Positions 1 through 11,421 of a DNA stretch of 64,000 nucleotides are shown here, piece by piece (positions within the stretch are counted from its first letter, which is position 1; each line of letters begins with the position of its first letter). This stretch comes from Proteus faecis. Lineage in GTDB: Bacteria; Pseudomonadota; Gammaproteobacteria; Enterobacterales; Enterobacteriaceae. The stretch spans positions 124,001 to 188,000 of the forward strand of contig NZ_PENZ01000028.1 in NCBI RefSeq assembly GCF_003144395.1, read 5' to 3'. A model generated the notes under the pieces. The model saw nothing but the letters and a program-made list of their open reading frames with translations, did no database searches and was not told where the DNA came from. The translations under genes and the position numbers were made by a program.

Positions 1-387
<387 letters not shown>

Positions 388-468
388 TTAGAATAAATAA
401 AATAGTCTTCCCATTTGAATAAAATGGAAAAAGAGAACTAAATTATTTTGGATGGATATAAAAAAGGA

Positions 469-573
469 TTATTTTTCAGGGAAGAAGAAGGCGAGTTCAG
501 AATCAATATTAAACCATTTCTTCAATCTGAAGAAACCTCTTAATATTATCAAAACATTAAATGATGAGAACAT
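469..573 (-). CDS. tnaC: TnaC tryptophanase leader peptide
   Basis: A 34-codon leader ORF starting MFSSFNVLIILRGFF and ending at TAA 469-471, 114 bp before tnaA. It carries the residues essential in TnaC arrest peptides: Trp20, Asp24 and Pro32, with Trp-to-Pro spacing of 12 as in E. coli TnaC (W12, P24). In the known mechanism tryptophan binds the ribosome stalled at the end of TnaC, blocks peptide release and Rho loading, and lets transcription reach tnaA. Too short for normal gene calling, but length and motif match the P. vulgaris leader. Confidence 0.93.
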   Translation of the reverse strand: MFSSFNVLIILRGFFRLKKWFNIDSELAFFFPEK

Positions 574-1393
574 ACTTAACCCTTATCGTCAGGAAATAGT
601 ACAATTTACACCCTAATTTATATAACAGTTAAACGCAATGAGTAATATAACAATCATATATTTTGGATAACAATCACACTATTTATAATAAATTATATAT
701 TAACGTGATCACTATCACTTATTTAAATTCTTAATAAACTATTTTTTATAATTTAAACTTTCATTGATAAAACTAAGTGGCAATACATGTATTTATATTT
801 CATTTTTACAGAATAAAAGCGATACTAAAATAACCATAACTTTTATCATGATTAATAATTTAACAATAAAACCCTAACCTTTTAACCCTCCATTTTATTC
901 ATTAAAATGAAATAATAGTTTATGAAATATTCATTCCAAAATAAAACATTAATAAACTTATAAACAACAAATGAAAAGCTAATTAGCACTTTGCTTTTTT
1001 ATATCTTCGAATCTCCTCTCATTATTGATCTTCTCCTCATAAAAAATGGAAAAACTTTAATTAACATAGCTGAATTGATGATAGTTTAAGCAACAAGGAA
1101 AATAACACAGAAGATTATAACTATGAAAATCAATACACTAGGTACCATTTAAATGAATCATTTGTTTAAGTAATGTTATTCTGGGTATCAATCATTTTAG
1201 TTATGTCGCTATTTAATATCGAAAGAGATAAAAATTTATCTTTATTTCATCTATTTTTAATTTCTTTTCATATTGAGAGTACCCAGTATTTATTATTCTA
1301 AAATTAACGATAATATAAAAATATTAATTATTATCTTTCTATATTTAAGCAATATTATTTACATTTGAATTAATACCTTTATATTGAGGTAAA
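574..1393. other. A/T-rich divergent intergenic region, tnaC / hpmB
   Basis: About 820 bp without a convincing gene, separating the leftward tna operon from the rightward hpmBA operon. It holds a CRP-type site (704-719) and, by position, the promoters of both operons. No ORF with a ribosome binding site was found. A distant pair of 7-nt complementary words (CTGGGTA near 1181, TACCCAG near 1280) might fold in a long hpmB leader, but this is weak. Confidence 0.6.
704..719 (-). promoter_or_regulatory. Putative CRP-cAMP binding site of the tna operon
   Basis: Contains GTGA-N6-TCAC (705-718), the core of the CRP consensus TGTGA-N6-TCACA, about 130 bp upstream of tnaC. Catabolite activation of tna operons by CRP is established in E. 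coli; the role here is inferred from sequence and position. A minus-strand TATAAA near 682-687 could be the -10 element. Confidence 0.6.
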
Positions 1394-3079
1394 ATGAGAA
1401 AAAAAGTTATTTTATTAACACTATTAAGTGGATTTTCAACCAGTGGATTAACTGCAAATGATACCGGTTATTTAGGCTCGATGGGAGAATCGCGGCGCGC
1501 ATTACAAGATAGCCAGCGTGAAATAAATCAACTTATTGAACAAAATCGCTATCAACAACTTCAAGAAAATACATTAGAGGTTTCACCTTCCCCCACACTT
1601 ATTACTGAATCAGAACATTGTTTACCTATTAATGGAGTTTATATTCAAGGAATTACTTTACTTGATGGAAAAGATCTTGATTCCTTAACACCATTACCAG
1701 AGCAATGTATAAAAAGTGCTGACATTAATCGTTTAGTCAAAGAGTTAACTCAACGTTATCTTCAACATGGTTATATCACTGCCAGAATTCAATTTTTACG
1801 CCCGAATCAAGAACAACAACTTGGGTTGTATGTTATTGAAGGTTTTATTGAAAAAATAGAAGGTGGCGATCGAGGCGTTAACACCGCTTTACTTTTTCCT
1901 CATGTTGAAGGAGAGCCTCTTAAACTTTCAATATTGGATCAAGGGCTTGATCAAGCAAACCGCTTACAGTCGAATAAAGTTAAACTAGATATATTGCCTG
2001 GTACGCTATTAGGCGGCTCCATTATTCAACTCACCAATCAGCGACAAGAACCATGGCACCTAAATATTTCGAGTGATAATTATGGACAAAAAAATTCAGG
2101 ACGCTGGTTAGTTCGAACGAATGCAAGCTTAGACAGCCCATTAGGGTTATCTGATTTTGTTAGCTTAAACGCTAGCATTACTACGGATAATCCCAATACA
2201 CGTTTTAATCGTGCTTACACCCTACTCTATTCTTTACCTTACGGCGCATTAACATTCAGTTCTTTTGGTAGCTATTCCGAGTATGAGTTTCATCAAGCAT
2301 TACAAACACGTACCGTACGTCTATCTGGTGATACCACACAAGTTGGTTTAAGGGGAGATTACGCTTTTTATCGTAGTCAAAAACAGATTGATACCTTAAA
2401 TATGCAGGTAACACATAAGCGGATACGTAACTATTTCAGCCAGATCCGCCTTGATCTAAGTAGCCCTGCACTTACAACCGTAGAGCTAGGTATCAACCAT
2501 TTACATATTATTCCAAATGGTGTCATCAGCGTTAATTTAAGTGCTGAGAAAGCTATTAGTTGGTTTGGTGCAGATGAATCACCTCGTGTTGCTAATAGCA
2601 ATGGTAATGACTATCGCTTTACAAAAGTGAAGCTTTTTGCCAATTGGCAACATCGTTTTGCTATATCGAATTCTACATTTTTATTTAATAGCACCTTCTT
2701 TGGTCAATATAGCCCTGACACCTTACCCGGTGTGGAATGGCTTAGTTTAACAGACAAAAATGCAATTCGAGGCTTTGACCAAAGCACACTTTCTGGTGAT
2801 AACGGTGGCTATTTGCGCAATACACTTTCTTATCCTTATCGGATAAACACATTCTCAATCACCCCTCGAATTGGTCTTGATGCTGGCCGTGTTCAACAAC
2901 ATGGTAACTATGAAGGATGGCATAGTGGCTATGGCCTAAGTTCGGGCTTAAACCTCCAATATAAAAAAGCACAGTTCGATATTGAAATCGCCAAAGGGCA
3001 TTTTCTTTACAACCAACCGAATTCCAATAAAACCAAAGACCCTACTCAAGTATTAGTTAGATTTTCGTATTTATTTTGA
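1394..3079 (+). CDS. hpmB: HpmB, outer-membrane TpsB transporter/activator of hemolysin HpmA
   Basis: Outer-membrane partner of a type Vb (two-partner) secretion system that exports and activates the HpmA hemolysin. 561 residues, the size expected for ShlB/HpmB. A Sec signal peptide (about residues 1-21, MRKKVILLTLLSGFSTSGLTA) is followed by a short helix, a POTRA region (near residues 75-150, starting around GVYIQGITLL) and a C-terminal beta barrel ending in Phe (FSYLF). The TpsB loop-6 signature appears as IRGF at about residues 458-461. It ends 33 bp before hpmA, in one operon. The sequence closely matches HpmB of P. mirabilis from memory. Confidence 0.95.
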   Translation: MRKKVILLTLLSGFSTSGLTANDTGYLGSMGESRRALQDSQREINQLIEQNRYQQLQENTLEVSPSPTLITESEHCLPINGVYIQGITLLDGKDLDSLTPLPEQCIKSADINRLVKELTQRYLQHGYITARIQFLRPNQEQQLGLYVIEGFIEKIEGGDRGVNTALLFPHVEGEPLKLSILDQGLDQANRLQSNKVKLDILPGTLLGGSIIQLTNQRQEPWHLNISSDNYGQKNSGRWLVRTNASLDSPLGLSDFVSLNASITTDNPNTRFNRAYTLLYSLPYGALTFSSFGSYSEYEFHQALQTRTVRLSGDTTQVGLRGDYAFYRSQKQIDTLNMQVTHKRIRNYFSQIRLDLSSPALTTVELGINHLHIIPNGVISVNLSAEKAISWFGADESPRVANSNGNDYRFTKVKLFANWQHRFAISNSTFLFNSTFFGQYSPDTLPGVEWLSLTDKNAIRGFDQSTLSGDNGGYLRNTLSYPYRINTFSITPRIGLDAGRVQQHGNYEGWHSGYGLSSGLNLQYKKAQFDIEIAKGHFLYNQPNSNKTKDPTQVLVRFSYLF

Positions 3080-3112
3080 TTCAAACTCATAGCAATAAAC
3101 GGAGAAAACTCT

Positions 3113-6100
3113 ATGAAATCAAAAAACTTTAAGCTATCTCCTTCGGGTAGGCTTGCTGCATCTTTAGCGATTATTTTCGTATCACTAAATGCATATGCTG
3201 GCGGTATTGTTCCTGATGCGGGCAATCAAGGACCAAATGTTTCATCAGTTAATGGTGGTACTCAAGTCATTAATATCGTTACACCAAATAACGAAGGTAT
3301 CTCTCATAACCAATATCAAGACTTTAATGTAGGTAAACCAGGCGCTGTTTTTAACAACGCTTTAGAGGCAGGACAATCACAACTTGCTGGACAGCTAAAT
3401 GCTAACAGCAACTTAAATGGACAAGCAGCTTCTTTGATTTTAAACGAAGTTGTTAGTCGTAACCCTTCGTTCTTATTAGGTCAGCAAGAAGTTTTTGGTA
3501 TAGCTGCTGAATATGTACTTTCTAACCCAAATGGTATTACCTGTGATGGATGCGGTTTTATCAATACCAGTCGCTCTTCTTTGGTTGTAGGTAATCCACT
3601 GTTTGAAAATGGTGAATTAAAAGGTTATAGCACGCTTAATAATACAAATTTACTTTCTATTGGTAAAAATGGATTACATGCCCCTAGTCTTTTAGATTTA
3701 ATTGCACCTCGCATTGATAGCCGAGGTAAAATAACCGCAGCTGAGATTTCTGCATTAACAGGTCAAAATACGTTCTCTCAACGTTTTGATATTCTTTCAT
3801 CACAAAAACCCACGTCTGCTTTAGATAGTTATTTCTTTGGAAGTATGCAATCTGGTCGTATCCGTATTATTAATACCGCAGAAGGGAGTGGGGTTAAATT
3901 AACAGGTAAATTTGTTGCTGATAACGAATTAAGTGTTAGAGCGGATAATATTCAAACGGATAGCCAAGTTCGTTATGACAGTTACGACAAAGATGGTAGT
4001 GAAAACTATCAAAATTACCGTGGCGGTATTGCTGTTAATAACAGTGGTTCTAGCCAGACTCTGACAAAAACAGAGTTAAAAGGTAAAAATATCACTTTGG
4101 TCGCTGATAATAAAAACCAAATCAAAGCCTCTGATTTAATGGGTGATGATATTTTATTACAAGGTGCACATTTAACAGTTGATGGCAAACAGTTACAGCA
4201 AAAAGAGACAGATACTGACAATCGTTGGTTCTATTCTTGGCAATATGATGTCACTAAAGAAAAAGAACTAGTACAACAAGTTGGTAGCCATATTGATGCC
4301 AAAAATAGTGCAACATTAACGGCAACTAAAGGTGATGTAACACTTGAAGGTTCCAAAGTTAATGCGGGTAACACACTAGCAATTAATGCCAATAAAGATA
4401 TCAATATCAATGGGTTGGTTGAGAAAGAAAGTCGCAGTGAAAATGGCTATAAACGTAATCATACCTCTCGTTTAGAGACAGGTAGCTGGAACAATAGTCA
4501 TCAAACAGAAACTTTAAAAGCGAGTGAATTGACCGCAGGTAAAACGCTGGGATTAAATGCTGAAGGTTCTGTTACTACTCAAGGTGCAAACTTACATTCC
4601 AATGAAAATGTTGTCATTAATGCTAAAGAGAATATCAATCTTAATGTGCAAAATACCAACAATGATAAAACCGTCACCGACAATCATGTTGTTTGGGGGG
4701 GTATCGGCGGGGGTAATAATAAGAACAATAACAACAAACAAGAAGTCAGCCATTCAACACAATTAACGGCCGATGGACAACTGTTACTTGCAGCAGATAA
4801 CAGTGTCAAAGTCACAGGTAGCCAAGTCAAAGGCAGCCAAGGTGCTTTTGTTAAAACGACTCAAGGTGATGTTGTTATTGATAATGCGATTAGCGAAACC
4901 ATCACTAAAACAGATGAACGTACAGGCACTGCATTTAACATCACTAAAAATTCCCACAAGAATGAAACTAATCAACAGCATTCAACTGGTAGTGAATTGG
5001 TTTCTGATGCAGCGTTAACCGTGGTCAGTGGCAAAGATGTTAATGTAATTGGTAGCTTAATAAAAAGTGCCAACGAGTTAGGTATTGAGTCTTTAGGTGA
5101 CATCAACGTTAAATCTGCACAACAAACCACAAAAATCAATGATGAAAAAACATCATTAGAGATCACCGGTCACGCTAAAGAAGTTGAAGACAAACAATAT
5201 AGCGCAGGTTTTCATATTACTCATACATCCAATAAAAATAATAGCACTGAAACTGAACAAGTAGGATCTGCTATTAGTGGTAGTAGTGTTAAAGTTCAAG
5301 CGGATAAAGATGTCACTTTTGCCGGCTCTGATTTAAAAACAACCGCAGGTAATGCCACTGTCTCTGGTGACAATGTTGCTTTTGTTTCAACAGAAAACAA
5401 AAAAGAAACAGAGAGTACAGATAGAACCATTTCAGGTGGTTTTAGCTATACTGGTGGTGTTGATAAAATCGGTAGTAAAGCTGATTTCCAGTATGACAAA
5501 CAACATACAACAACTGAGATCACCAAAAATAAAGGTAGCGAAACTCAAGTTGCAGGTGATTTAACCATTACTGCAAACAATGATGTGACGCATCAAGGTG
5601 CATCACACAAAGTTGACGGTGCATATAAAGAATCAGGTGAAAATATCAATCACCTTGCTGCAAATGATAGTGCAACATCGAAAACAGATACCTTAAACAT
5701 CGGTGTCGATGTGGGTGTTAATCTTGATTACAGTGGTGTAACTCAACCAATTAAGAAAGCTGTAGAAGGCGGAATTGATACCACAAAACCAGAGAATAAT
5801 ACGGATTTAGATAAAAAAATCACCGCTAAAGATGCCATTAGTAATCTTGCTAATTTAAGTAACTTAGAATCACCTAATGTAGGTGTTGAGGTTGGTATCA
5901 AAGGTGGCGGTAGCCAGAAATCACAAAGCGATAGCCAAGCGGTTTCAACATCAATTACTGCGGGTAAAATTAATACTGACAGTAATAAAACGTTACATGA
6001 CCAAGGTACGCATTATCAATCGACTCAAGGTGATATTGCACTAACGGCTAACACTCACCGCAGTGAAGCGGCACAAAATAAACACCAAGAGTCCTTCCAT

Positions 6101-7846
6101 GAAACAACGGGGGGTGGTCAAGTTGGAGTCAGCACAAAAACTGGCAACGACATTACTGTTGCAATTAAAGGTGAAGGTAAAACCTCTGATACAAGTCTAA
6201 CCACAACAAAAGCTAATGGTAGCCAATTTAACTCCACCGGCAATATCAATATTAATGTACATGAAGATGCACATTATGAAGGCACTAAGTTTGATGCACA
6301 AGATGGTAAAACTGTCATTAATGCTGGCGGGGATCTAACGCTTGCACAAGCAACAGATACTCATTCTGAAAATCAACATAATGTAAATGGCAGTGCAAAC
6401 CTGAAAGTAGGTACAACACCAGACAGTAAAGATTATGGTGGTGGCTTTAACGCAGGTGGTGCAAATCATCAAAAAGATCAGACAACAGCGAAAGCTGGTT
6501 CAGTAAATGGCTCTCAAGGTATTGAGTTAAATTCAGGTCATAATCTGAGTTTACAAGGAACTCATTTAACCAGTGAAAATGATGTTGTTCTGACTGCAAC
6601 TAATAAAGTTGATTTCCAAGCAGCAGAATCTCAACGTACTGAAACAGGTAAGAACTTATCCGGTGGATTACAAGCGGGATTCGGTCAAAAAACGGAAGAT
6701 AAATCATCTTCTATCAATGGGTTAGGTGGCGCTGAGTTTGCTATTGGTAAACAAGATGAGAAAACAGTCTCTCGTGACGGTGGAACCATTGCTAATCAAG
6801 GCAATTTAACTATTAACGGTAGCTCAGTTAATCTTCAAGGGACTAAAGTTAATAGCAAAGATACGCAATTAACTTCTCAATCTGGTGACACCACACTGAC
6901 ATCAGCACAATCCACGGATTACAAAAATAATTGGGGTACAGATATCTCTTTAAATGGCAAACAAACTAATACGACGCCAAAAGAAGTGACTGAAGAAAAC
7001 CCAACGACCTCTATCCATGATATTGGTGGCAAAGTTTTAGTCAACGTTGAAGATCAACAGAAATCCACACACCAAAATGCTTCAGTAAAAACTGGCTCAC
7101 TAGCAATAAATAGTGACAAAAATCTCGATCTTTCTGGTGCAAATGTTTCTGCAGATAATATAACGGGTAATGTGGGCGGTGACTTTACCGTAACAAGTCA
7201 AAAAGACAGCGATCGTCACGTTAATGTTGATGTAAATATTGGTTACAACCACAACAATGATCCTAAATCTAGCCAAGTTAATAAAACAGCCGAAGCAGGT
7301 GGATCACTATTAGAAGACACTATCAAAGAAACTATTGATTCAGGTATTAAATCTGCAACTGATGTTATCTCTGATAAATACAATTCACTTTCTTCCACTA
7401 TCGCAGATAAAACCGGTATCAGTGGAGAAACAAAAGCTAAAATTGATAAAGGCGTTGGTACTGTAGGCAATAGTATCAAAAATATCGTAACAGGCGCTGA
7501 AGGCCATACGGCGAACGCGGATATTAAAGTTTCTCATATTGATAATGATGCGGTTAACCAAACCACAACCTTAACAAGCAAAAATGATATTTTATTGAAT
7601 GTAAATGGTACAACCAAACTGACAGGATCTGAAATTAAAAGTGAGCAAGGTCAGGTTGATTTAGGCGGTAGCAACGTTCAATTAAACAATATTGAAGGCC
7701 ATCAATATGAAGCAGGCGCAGATCTTGATCTGAAATCATCTGCGGTTGATTTAGTGAAACAACTTGCAGGTGGTGACCTATCATTAAAATCACCTGTTAA
7801 AGTTAATGAAACAGTAAATACAAAATCGTCTATTTCTGAAAAATAA
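3113..7846 (+). CDS. hpmA: HpmA, calcium-independent two-partner secreted hemolysin
   Basis: Secreted pore-forming cytolysin, activated on passage through HpmB. 1577 residues, identical in length to HpmA of P. mirabilis. Signal peptide at residues 1 to about 29 (ending NAYA). The haemagglutination-type TPS secretion domain follows, with NPNG at 138-141 and the CDGC cysteine pair at 144 and 147, a hallmark of the HpmA/ShlA branch. The rest is long, repetitive beta-helix sequence rich in N, T, S and G. The start has a good ribosome site (GGAG, 8 nt upstream). There is no VENN motif or variable C-terminal toxin tip as in CdiA, and no immunity gene follows, so I call hemolysin rather than contact-dependent inhibition toxin. 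Confidence 0.95.
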   Translation: MKSKNFKLSPSGRLAASLAIIFVSLNAYAGGIVPDAGNQGPNVSSVNGGTQVINIVTPNNEGISHNQYQDFNVGKPGAVFNNALEAGQSQLAGQLNANSNLNGQAASLILNEVVSRNPSFLLGQQEVFGIAAEYVLSNPNGITCDGCGFINTSRSSLVVGNPLFENGELKGYSTLNNTNLLSIGKNGLHAPSLLDLIAPRIDSRGKITAAEISALTGQNTFSQRFDILSSQKPTSALDSYFFGSMQSGRIRIINTAEGSGVKLTGKFVADNELSVRADNIQTDSQVRYDSYDKDGSENYQNYRGGIAVNNSGSSQTLTKTELKGKNITLVADNKNQIKASDLMGDDILLQGAHLTVDGKQLQQKETDTDNRWFYSWQYDVTKEKELVQQVGSHIDAKNSATLTATKGDVTLEGSKVNAGNTLAINANKDININGLVEKESRSENGYKRNHTSRLETGSWNNSHQTETLKASELTAGKTLGLNAEGSVTTQGANLHSNENVVINAKENINLNVQNTNNDKTVTDNHVVWGGIGGGNNKNNNNKQEVSHSTQLTADGQLLLAADNSVKVTGSQVKGSQGAFVKTTQGDVVIDNAISETITKTDERTGTAFNITKNSHKNETNQQHSTGSELVSDAALTVVSGKDVNVIGSLIKSANELGIESLGDINVKSAQQTTKINDEKTSLEITGHAKEVEDKQYSAGFHITHTSNKNNSTETEQVGSAISGSSVKVQADKDVTFAGSDLKTTAGNATVSGDNVAFVSTENKKETESTDRTISGGFSYTGGVDKIGSKADFQYDKQHTTTEITKNKGSETQVAGDLTITANNDVTHQGASHKVDGAYKESGENINHLAANDSATSKTDTLNIGVDVGVNLDYSGVTQPIKKAVEGGIDTTKPENNTDLDKKITAKDAISNLANLSNLESPNVGVEVGIKGGGSQKSQSDSQAVSTSITAGKINTDSNKTLHDQGTHYQSTQGDIALTANTHRSEAAQNKHQESFHETTGGGQVGVSTKTGNDITVAIKGEGKTSDTSLTTTKANGSQFNSTGNININVHEDAHYEGTKFDAQDGKTVINAGGDLTLAQATDTHSENQHNVNGSANLKVGTTPDSKDYGGGFNAGGANHQKDQTTAKAGSVNGSQGIELNSGHNLSLQGTHLTSENDVVLTATNKVDFQAAESQRTETGKNLSGGLQAGFGQKTEDKSSSINGLGGAEFAIGKQDEKTVSRDGGTIANQGNLTINGSSVNLQGTKVNSKDTQLTSQSGDTTLTSAQSTDYKNNWGTDISLNGKQTNTTPKEVTEENPTTSIHDIGGKVLVNVEDQQKSTHQNASVKTGSLAINSDKNLDLSGANVSADNITGNVGGDFTVTSQKDSDRHVNVDVNIGYNHNNDPKSSQVNKTAEAGGSLLEDTIKETIDSGIKSATDVISDKYNSLSSTIADKTGISGETKAKIDKGVGTVGNSIKNIVTGAEGHTANADIKVSHIDNDAVNQTTTLTSKNDILLNVNGTTKLTGSEIKSEQGQVDLGGSNVQLNNIEGHQYEAGADLDLKSSAVDLVKQLAGGDLSLKSPVKVNETVNTKSSISEK

Positions 7847-7894
7847 TAGCCTCCCATAAAAGAGTAATGCCTATTCTTTTTCTTTTGTAAACCA

Positions 7895-7923
7895 AACCCG
7901 CTTATTATTACAATAAGCGGGTT
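7895..7923 (+). terminator. Intrinsic terminator after hpmA
   Basis: Perfect 12-bp inverted repeat (AACCCGCTTATT / AATAAGCGGGTT) with a 5-nt loop, followed by TTTAT, 48 bp after the hpmA stop. Confidence 0.8.
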
Positions 7924-7970
7924 TTATAGATCAATTTCAAAATGAAAAACAGAATATGTTCTGTAAAACA

Positions 7971-8004
7971 AAAAAGACCCACTTATGACTAAGTGGATCT
8001 TTTT
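7971..8004 (-). terminator. Intrinsic terminator after secA
   Basis: Minus-strand stem built on CCACTTA / TAAGTGG, extended by GA and TC, with A-runs upstream and a run of T downstream, placed 38 bp after the secA stop. It also faces the convergent hpmA transcript. Confidence 0.8.
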
Positions 8005-8042
8005 AATCAGTACATTACACACTTGTTATCAGGATAAATAAA

Positions 8043-10751
8043 TTAACCTAACTGACCATGACAATGCTTAAATTTCTTACCAGATCCACAAGGGCATGGT
8101 TCATTACGACCAACTTTTTTACCTGCAGCAACTTGACCATCTACTGCTGACATTTGAGACTCTTTTGTCACTTCATGGCTTAATTGTTGCTGTTTAGCTA
8201 AACGCTCTGCTTCTTCACGACGACGGCGTTCTAACTCTTCAACTTCTTCAGGTAAACGAACTTGTACTTTGCTTAATGTGCTAATCACTTCATATTTCAG
8301 TGATTCTAACATATTAGCAAACATAGCGAACGATTCACGTTTGTACTCTTGTTTTGGATCTTTTTGTGCGTAACCACGTAAATGGATACCTTGACGTAAA
8401 TAATCCATTGCTGCTAAGTGCTCTTTCCACAGTGAATCCAGCGTTTGTAACATCACGCCTTTTTCAAAGTTACGCATCATTTCAGCACTGACGATCTCTT
8501 CTTTCGCTTTATAGACTTCAATAGATTTTTCTAAAATACGCTCACGTAATGTTTCTTCGTGTAATTCAGGCTCTTTATCTAACCACTCTTTGATTGGTAG
8601 ATTTAAATCAAAGTCTTTTTGTAGACATGCCGTTAAACCTTCAATATCCCACATTTCTTCCAGTGATTGAGGTGGAATATAGTTATCAATCATTGAAGTG
8701 AAGACATCTTGACGAATGCTATCGATAGTTTCGCTTACATCTGCAACATCCAATAATTCATTACGCTGAGTATAAATTGCACGACGTTGGTCATTGGCCA
8801 CATCATCATATTCGAGTAGTTGTTTACGAATATCAAAGTTGCGGTTTTCTACTTTACGCTGTGCGTTTGCAATTGCTTTAGTTACCCATGGGTGCTCAAT
8901 CGCTTCTGTTTCATTCATACCTAATTTACGCATCATGCCAGACACTTTATCTGAAGCAAAAATACGCATTAGGGAGTCTTCCATAGATAAATAGAAACGA
9001 GATGAACCTTCATCCCCTTGACGCCCCGCACGTCCACGTAACTGGTTATCAATACGACGAGATTCGTGACGTTCAGTACCAATAATATGTAAACCACCTG
9101 ATGCTAATACTGCATCATGGCGCTCTTTCCATTTAGCTTTGATTTCTTCGATTTGCTCTTCAGTTGGCTCTTCAAGTTTAGCTACTTCAGTTTGCCAACT
9201 CCCTCCTAACACGATATCAGTACCACGACCCGCCATGTTAGTTGCGATAGTTACCGCTGAAGGTAAACCTGCATTAGCAATAATATCCGCTTCCATTGCG
9301 TGGAATTTCGCATTCAGCACGTTATGGTGAACATTCGCTTTAGTCAGTGCTTTAGAAATCTCTTCTGATTTTTCAATTGAAATAGTACCGACAAGAACAG
9401 GTTGACCATTTTTAGTACGTTCACGAATATCTTCAATAATGGCCGCAAATTTACCTTGCTCATTCATATAAACTAAGTCAGGGAGATCTTTACGCACCAT
9501 TGGACGGTTAGTTGGGATAACAATTGTTTCTAAGCGATAGATAGAGTTAAATTCAAACGCTTCAGTGTCCGCAGTACCCGTCATCCCTGCTAATTTTTCG
9601 TATAAGCGGAAATAGTTTTGGAATGTGATTGACGCTAATGTCTGGTTCTCATTTTGGATCTTCACACCTTCTTTAGCTTCAACTGCTTGGTGTAAACCAT
9701 CAGACCAACGACGGCCTTGCATTGTACGACCCGTATGTTCGTCAACAATGATCACTTCGCCATCTTTAACGATGTAGTCAACATCTTTAGTAAACAGTGC
9801 ATGAGCACGCAATGCGGCTGTCACATGGTGCATGAGCATAATATTAGCTGGTGAGTATAAAGACTCCCCTTCTTTCATCATACCTGCATCTGCTAATAAC
9901 CCTTCGATTTTAACCAGGCCGCGTTCAGTGATATTCACTTGACGTGTTTTTTCATCAACAGAATAATCACCTTCACCTTGGAAAGTATCTGAATCTTCTT
10001 TTTCTTGAGGAATCAAGTGAGGGATCACTTTATTCATTTGGATATAAAGTTCAGAACTGTCTTCTGCTGGACCTGATATGATCAGTGGTGTACGTGCTTC
10101 ATCGATTAAGATTGAGTCAACCTCATCCACTAATGCATAGTGTAATTTACGTTGAACACGCTCTTGAGGACTAAATGCCATGTTGTCACGTAGGTAGTCG
10201 AAACCGAATTCATTGTTCGTACCATAAGTAATATCAGCATTATAAGCTTCACGTTTTACTGGTGGCGCCATATTTGGCAAGTTGATACCGACGCTTAAAC
10301 CTAAGAATTCAAACAGAGGACGGTTATTTTCGGCGTCACGCTGTGCCAGATAGTCATTGACGGTAACAACGTGAACCCCTTTACCTGATAGTGCATTTAA
10401 GTATGCAGGTAATGTTGCAGTTAATGTTTTACCTTCACCTGTACGCATTTCTGCGATACAACGCTCATTTAGAACCATACCACCAATTAACTGCACATCG
10501 AAATGGCGCATACCAAAGACGCGCTTACTTGCTTCACGAACAGTGGCAAATGCTTCAGGTAAAATATCTTCTTCTTTTTCACCGTTTTTTAAACGCTCAC
10601 GAAATTCATTTGTTTTTGCTTTTAGTTCAACGTCAGTCAGTTTTTCAAACTCAGGCTCTAGTTTATTAATTTCATTAACAACTTTTCGCATACGACGGAT
10701 TGTACGATCATTACGACTACCAAAAATTTTGGTTACAATTTTACCTAACAT
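8043..10751 (-). CDS. secA: SecA, preprotein translocase ATPase
   Basis: Peripheral membrane motor that drives secretory proteins through SecYEG. 902 residues, very close to the E. coli length (901). Walker A appears as MRTGEGKT, the DEAD-type Walker B as [14 protein letters not shown], and helicase motif VI residues lie in [11 protein letters not shown]. The C-terminus ends in the zinc-binding SecB/phospholipid tail with Cys886, Cys888, Cys897 and His898 ([13 protein letters not shown]). It is the last gene of the dcw-secM transcript. Expression is expected to be tuned by SecM stalling just upstream. Confidence 0.98.
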   Translation of the reverse strand: MLGKIVTKIFGSRNDRTIRRMRKVVNEINKLEPEFEKLTDVELKAKTNEFRERLKNGEKEEDILPEAFATVREASKRVFGMRHFDVQLIGGMVLNERCIAEMRTGEGKTLTATLPAYLNALSGKGVHVVTVNDYLAQRDAENNRPLFEFLGLSVGINLPNMAPPVKREAYNADITYGTNNEFGFDYLRDNMAFSPQERVQRKLHYALVDEVDSILIDEARTPLIISGPAEDSSELYIQMNKVIPHLIPQEKEDSDTFQGEGDYSVDEKTRQVNITERGLVKIEGLLADAGMMKEGESLYSPANIMLMHHVTAALRAHALFTKDVDYIVKDGEVIIVDEHTGRTMQGRRWSDGLHQAVEAKEGVKIQNENQTLASITFQNYFRLYEKLAGMTGTADTEAFEFNSIYRLETIVIPTNRPMVRKDLPDLVYMNEQGKFAAIIEDIRERTKNGQPVLVGTISIEKSEEISKALTKANVHHNVLNAKFHAMEADIIANAGLPSAVTIATNMAGRGTDIVLGGSWQTEVAKLEEPTEEQIEEIKAKWKERHDAVLASGGLHIIGTERHESRRIDNQLRGRAGRQGDEGSSRFYLSMEDSLMRIFASDKVSGMMRKLGMNETEAIEHPWVTKAIANAQRKVENRNFDIRKQLLEYDDVANDQRRAIYTQRNELLDVADVSETIDSIRQDVFTSMIDNYIPPQSLEEMWDIEGLTACLQKDFDLNLPIKEWLDKEPELHEETLRERILEKSIEVYKAKEEIVSAEMMRNFEKGVMLQTLDSLWKEHLAAMDYLRQGIHLRGYAQKDPKQEYKRESFAMFANMLESLKYEVISTLSKVQVRLPEEVEELERRRREEAERLAKQQQLSHEVTKESQMSAVDGQVAAGKKVGRNEPCPCGSGKKFKHCHGQLG

Positions 10752-10848
10752 AAATCTTTATTCTCATTTATGGCGTGAAACGCCGAAAAAAGCCTCTGTA
10801 TCTATATAAACAGAGATAATCATAATCTTATTAGATTAAGTGACCCAA
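10752..10848 (-). promoter_or_regulatory. secM-secA intergenic regulatory hairpins
   Basis: The 97-nt gap between secM and secA holds two inverted repeats: CTCTGT/ACAGAG (arms 10794-10799 and 10810-10815) and GGCGT/ACGCC (10772-10784). In E. coli the corresponding RNA structure hides the secA ribosome site until SecM stalling opens it. That role is inferred here from position and the conserved SecM arrest motif. Confidence 0.6.
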
Positions 10849-11376
10849 TTAAGCTGTTAGGTAAGGCCCTGCACGAATACCGCGGATTTGTGCAAGCCAT
10901 AAGCCGGTATGATAGGAATTTGTATTCTGTACTAAAACATAGCCAGAAAGAGGAAGGTTACTTAATGCAGATGATGGAGTCTCTGTTAATAAAGCATACA
11001 GCGTATCAAGCATAACCGCTGCAACATTAGAAACAGGTAACGGTTCATCTTTGGCTTTCACCATCAATTCCGGCGAATTAATGGTGAATGCAAAAGAGAG
11101 CTGTTTAATTACATTTTTTACAGCGTGTTGTTGCCAGTAATTAAAGGTGAATGATGATGCAGGATTCTGTACACTTTGGCGTAAGAATAAGTTATCAAAC
11201 GCAATAAGCGCCTGACTTTGACGGTTTTGAGATGAAGGGGTATCAGTTTGCTGTGGATTCTCGGCATGAGCAGACAACAGCGAAGGTATTCCAATACCTG
11301 CTGCTACCATCCCTAAAAGCAGATGCGACCAAAAATATCGTCTGCCAAACTGTCGCCAAAAACTTATAATGCTCAT
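10849..11376 (-). CDS. secM: SecM, secretion monitor arrest peptide
   Basis: Exported regulatory peptide whose ribosome stalling raises secA translation when secretion is slow. 175 residues, with a hydrophobic N-terminal signal segment (residues 15-37, YFWSHLLLGMVAAGIGIPSLLSA). The arrest motif is intact near the C-terminus: Trp160 followed by GIRAGP at 166-171, with the same W-to-P spacing of 11 as E. coli W155-P166. Two positions differ: the E. coli Phe150 equivalent is Tyr155 and Ile156 is Leu161. The middle of the protein is poorly conserved, as usual in this family. It starts 45 bp from the divergent DUF721 gene. Confidence 0.95.
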   Translation of the reverse strand: MSIISFWRQFGRRYFWSHLLLGMVAAGIGIPSLLSAHAENPQQTDTPSSQNRQSQALIAFDNLFLRQSVQNPASSFTFNYWQQHAVKNVIKQLSFAFTINSPELMVKAKDEPLPVSNVAAVMLDTLYALLTETPSSALSNLPLSGYVLVQNTNSYHTGLWLAQIRGIRAGPYLTA

Positions 11377-11421
11377 TAACCTTCGTTGCTCATTAATCTT
11401 TATTTTGTGGAGTCAAAATCT

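Noticed and set aside
3113-7846. HpmA as a CdiA-type contact-dependent inhibition toxin
   Set aside because: No VENN motif, no variable C-terminal toxin domain and no immunity gene; length and sequence fit HpmA hemolysin.
11386-11421. TTG start extending the DUF721 protein by 12 residues
   Set aside because: No ribosome site; ATG at 11422 has GGAG upstream and family-like start.
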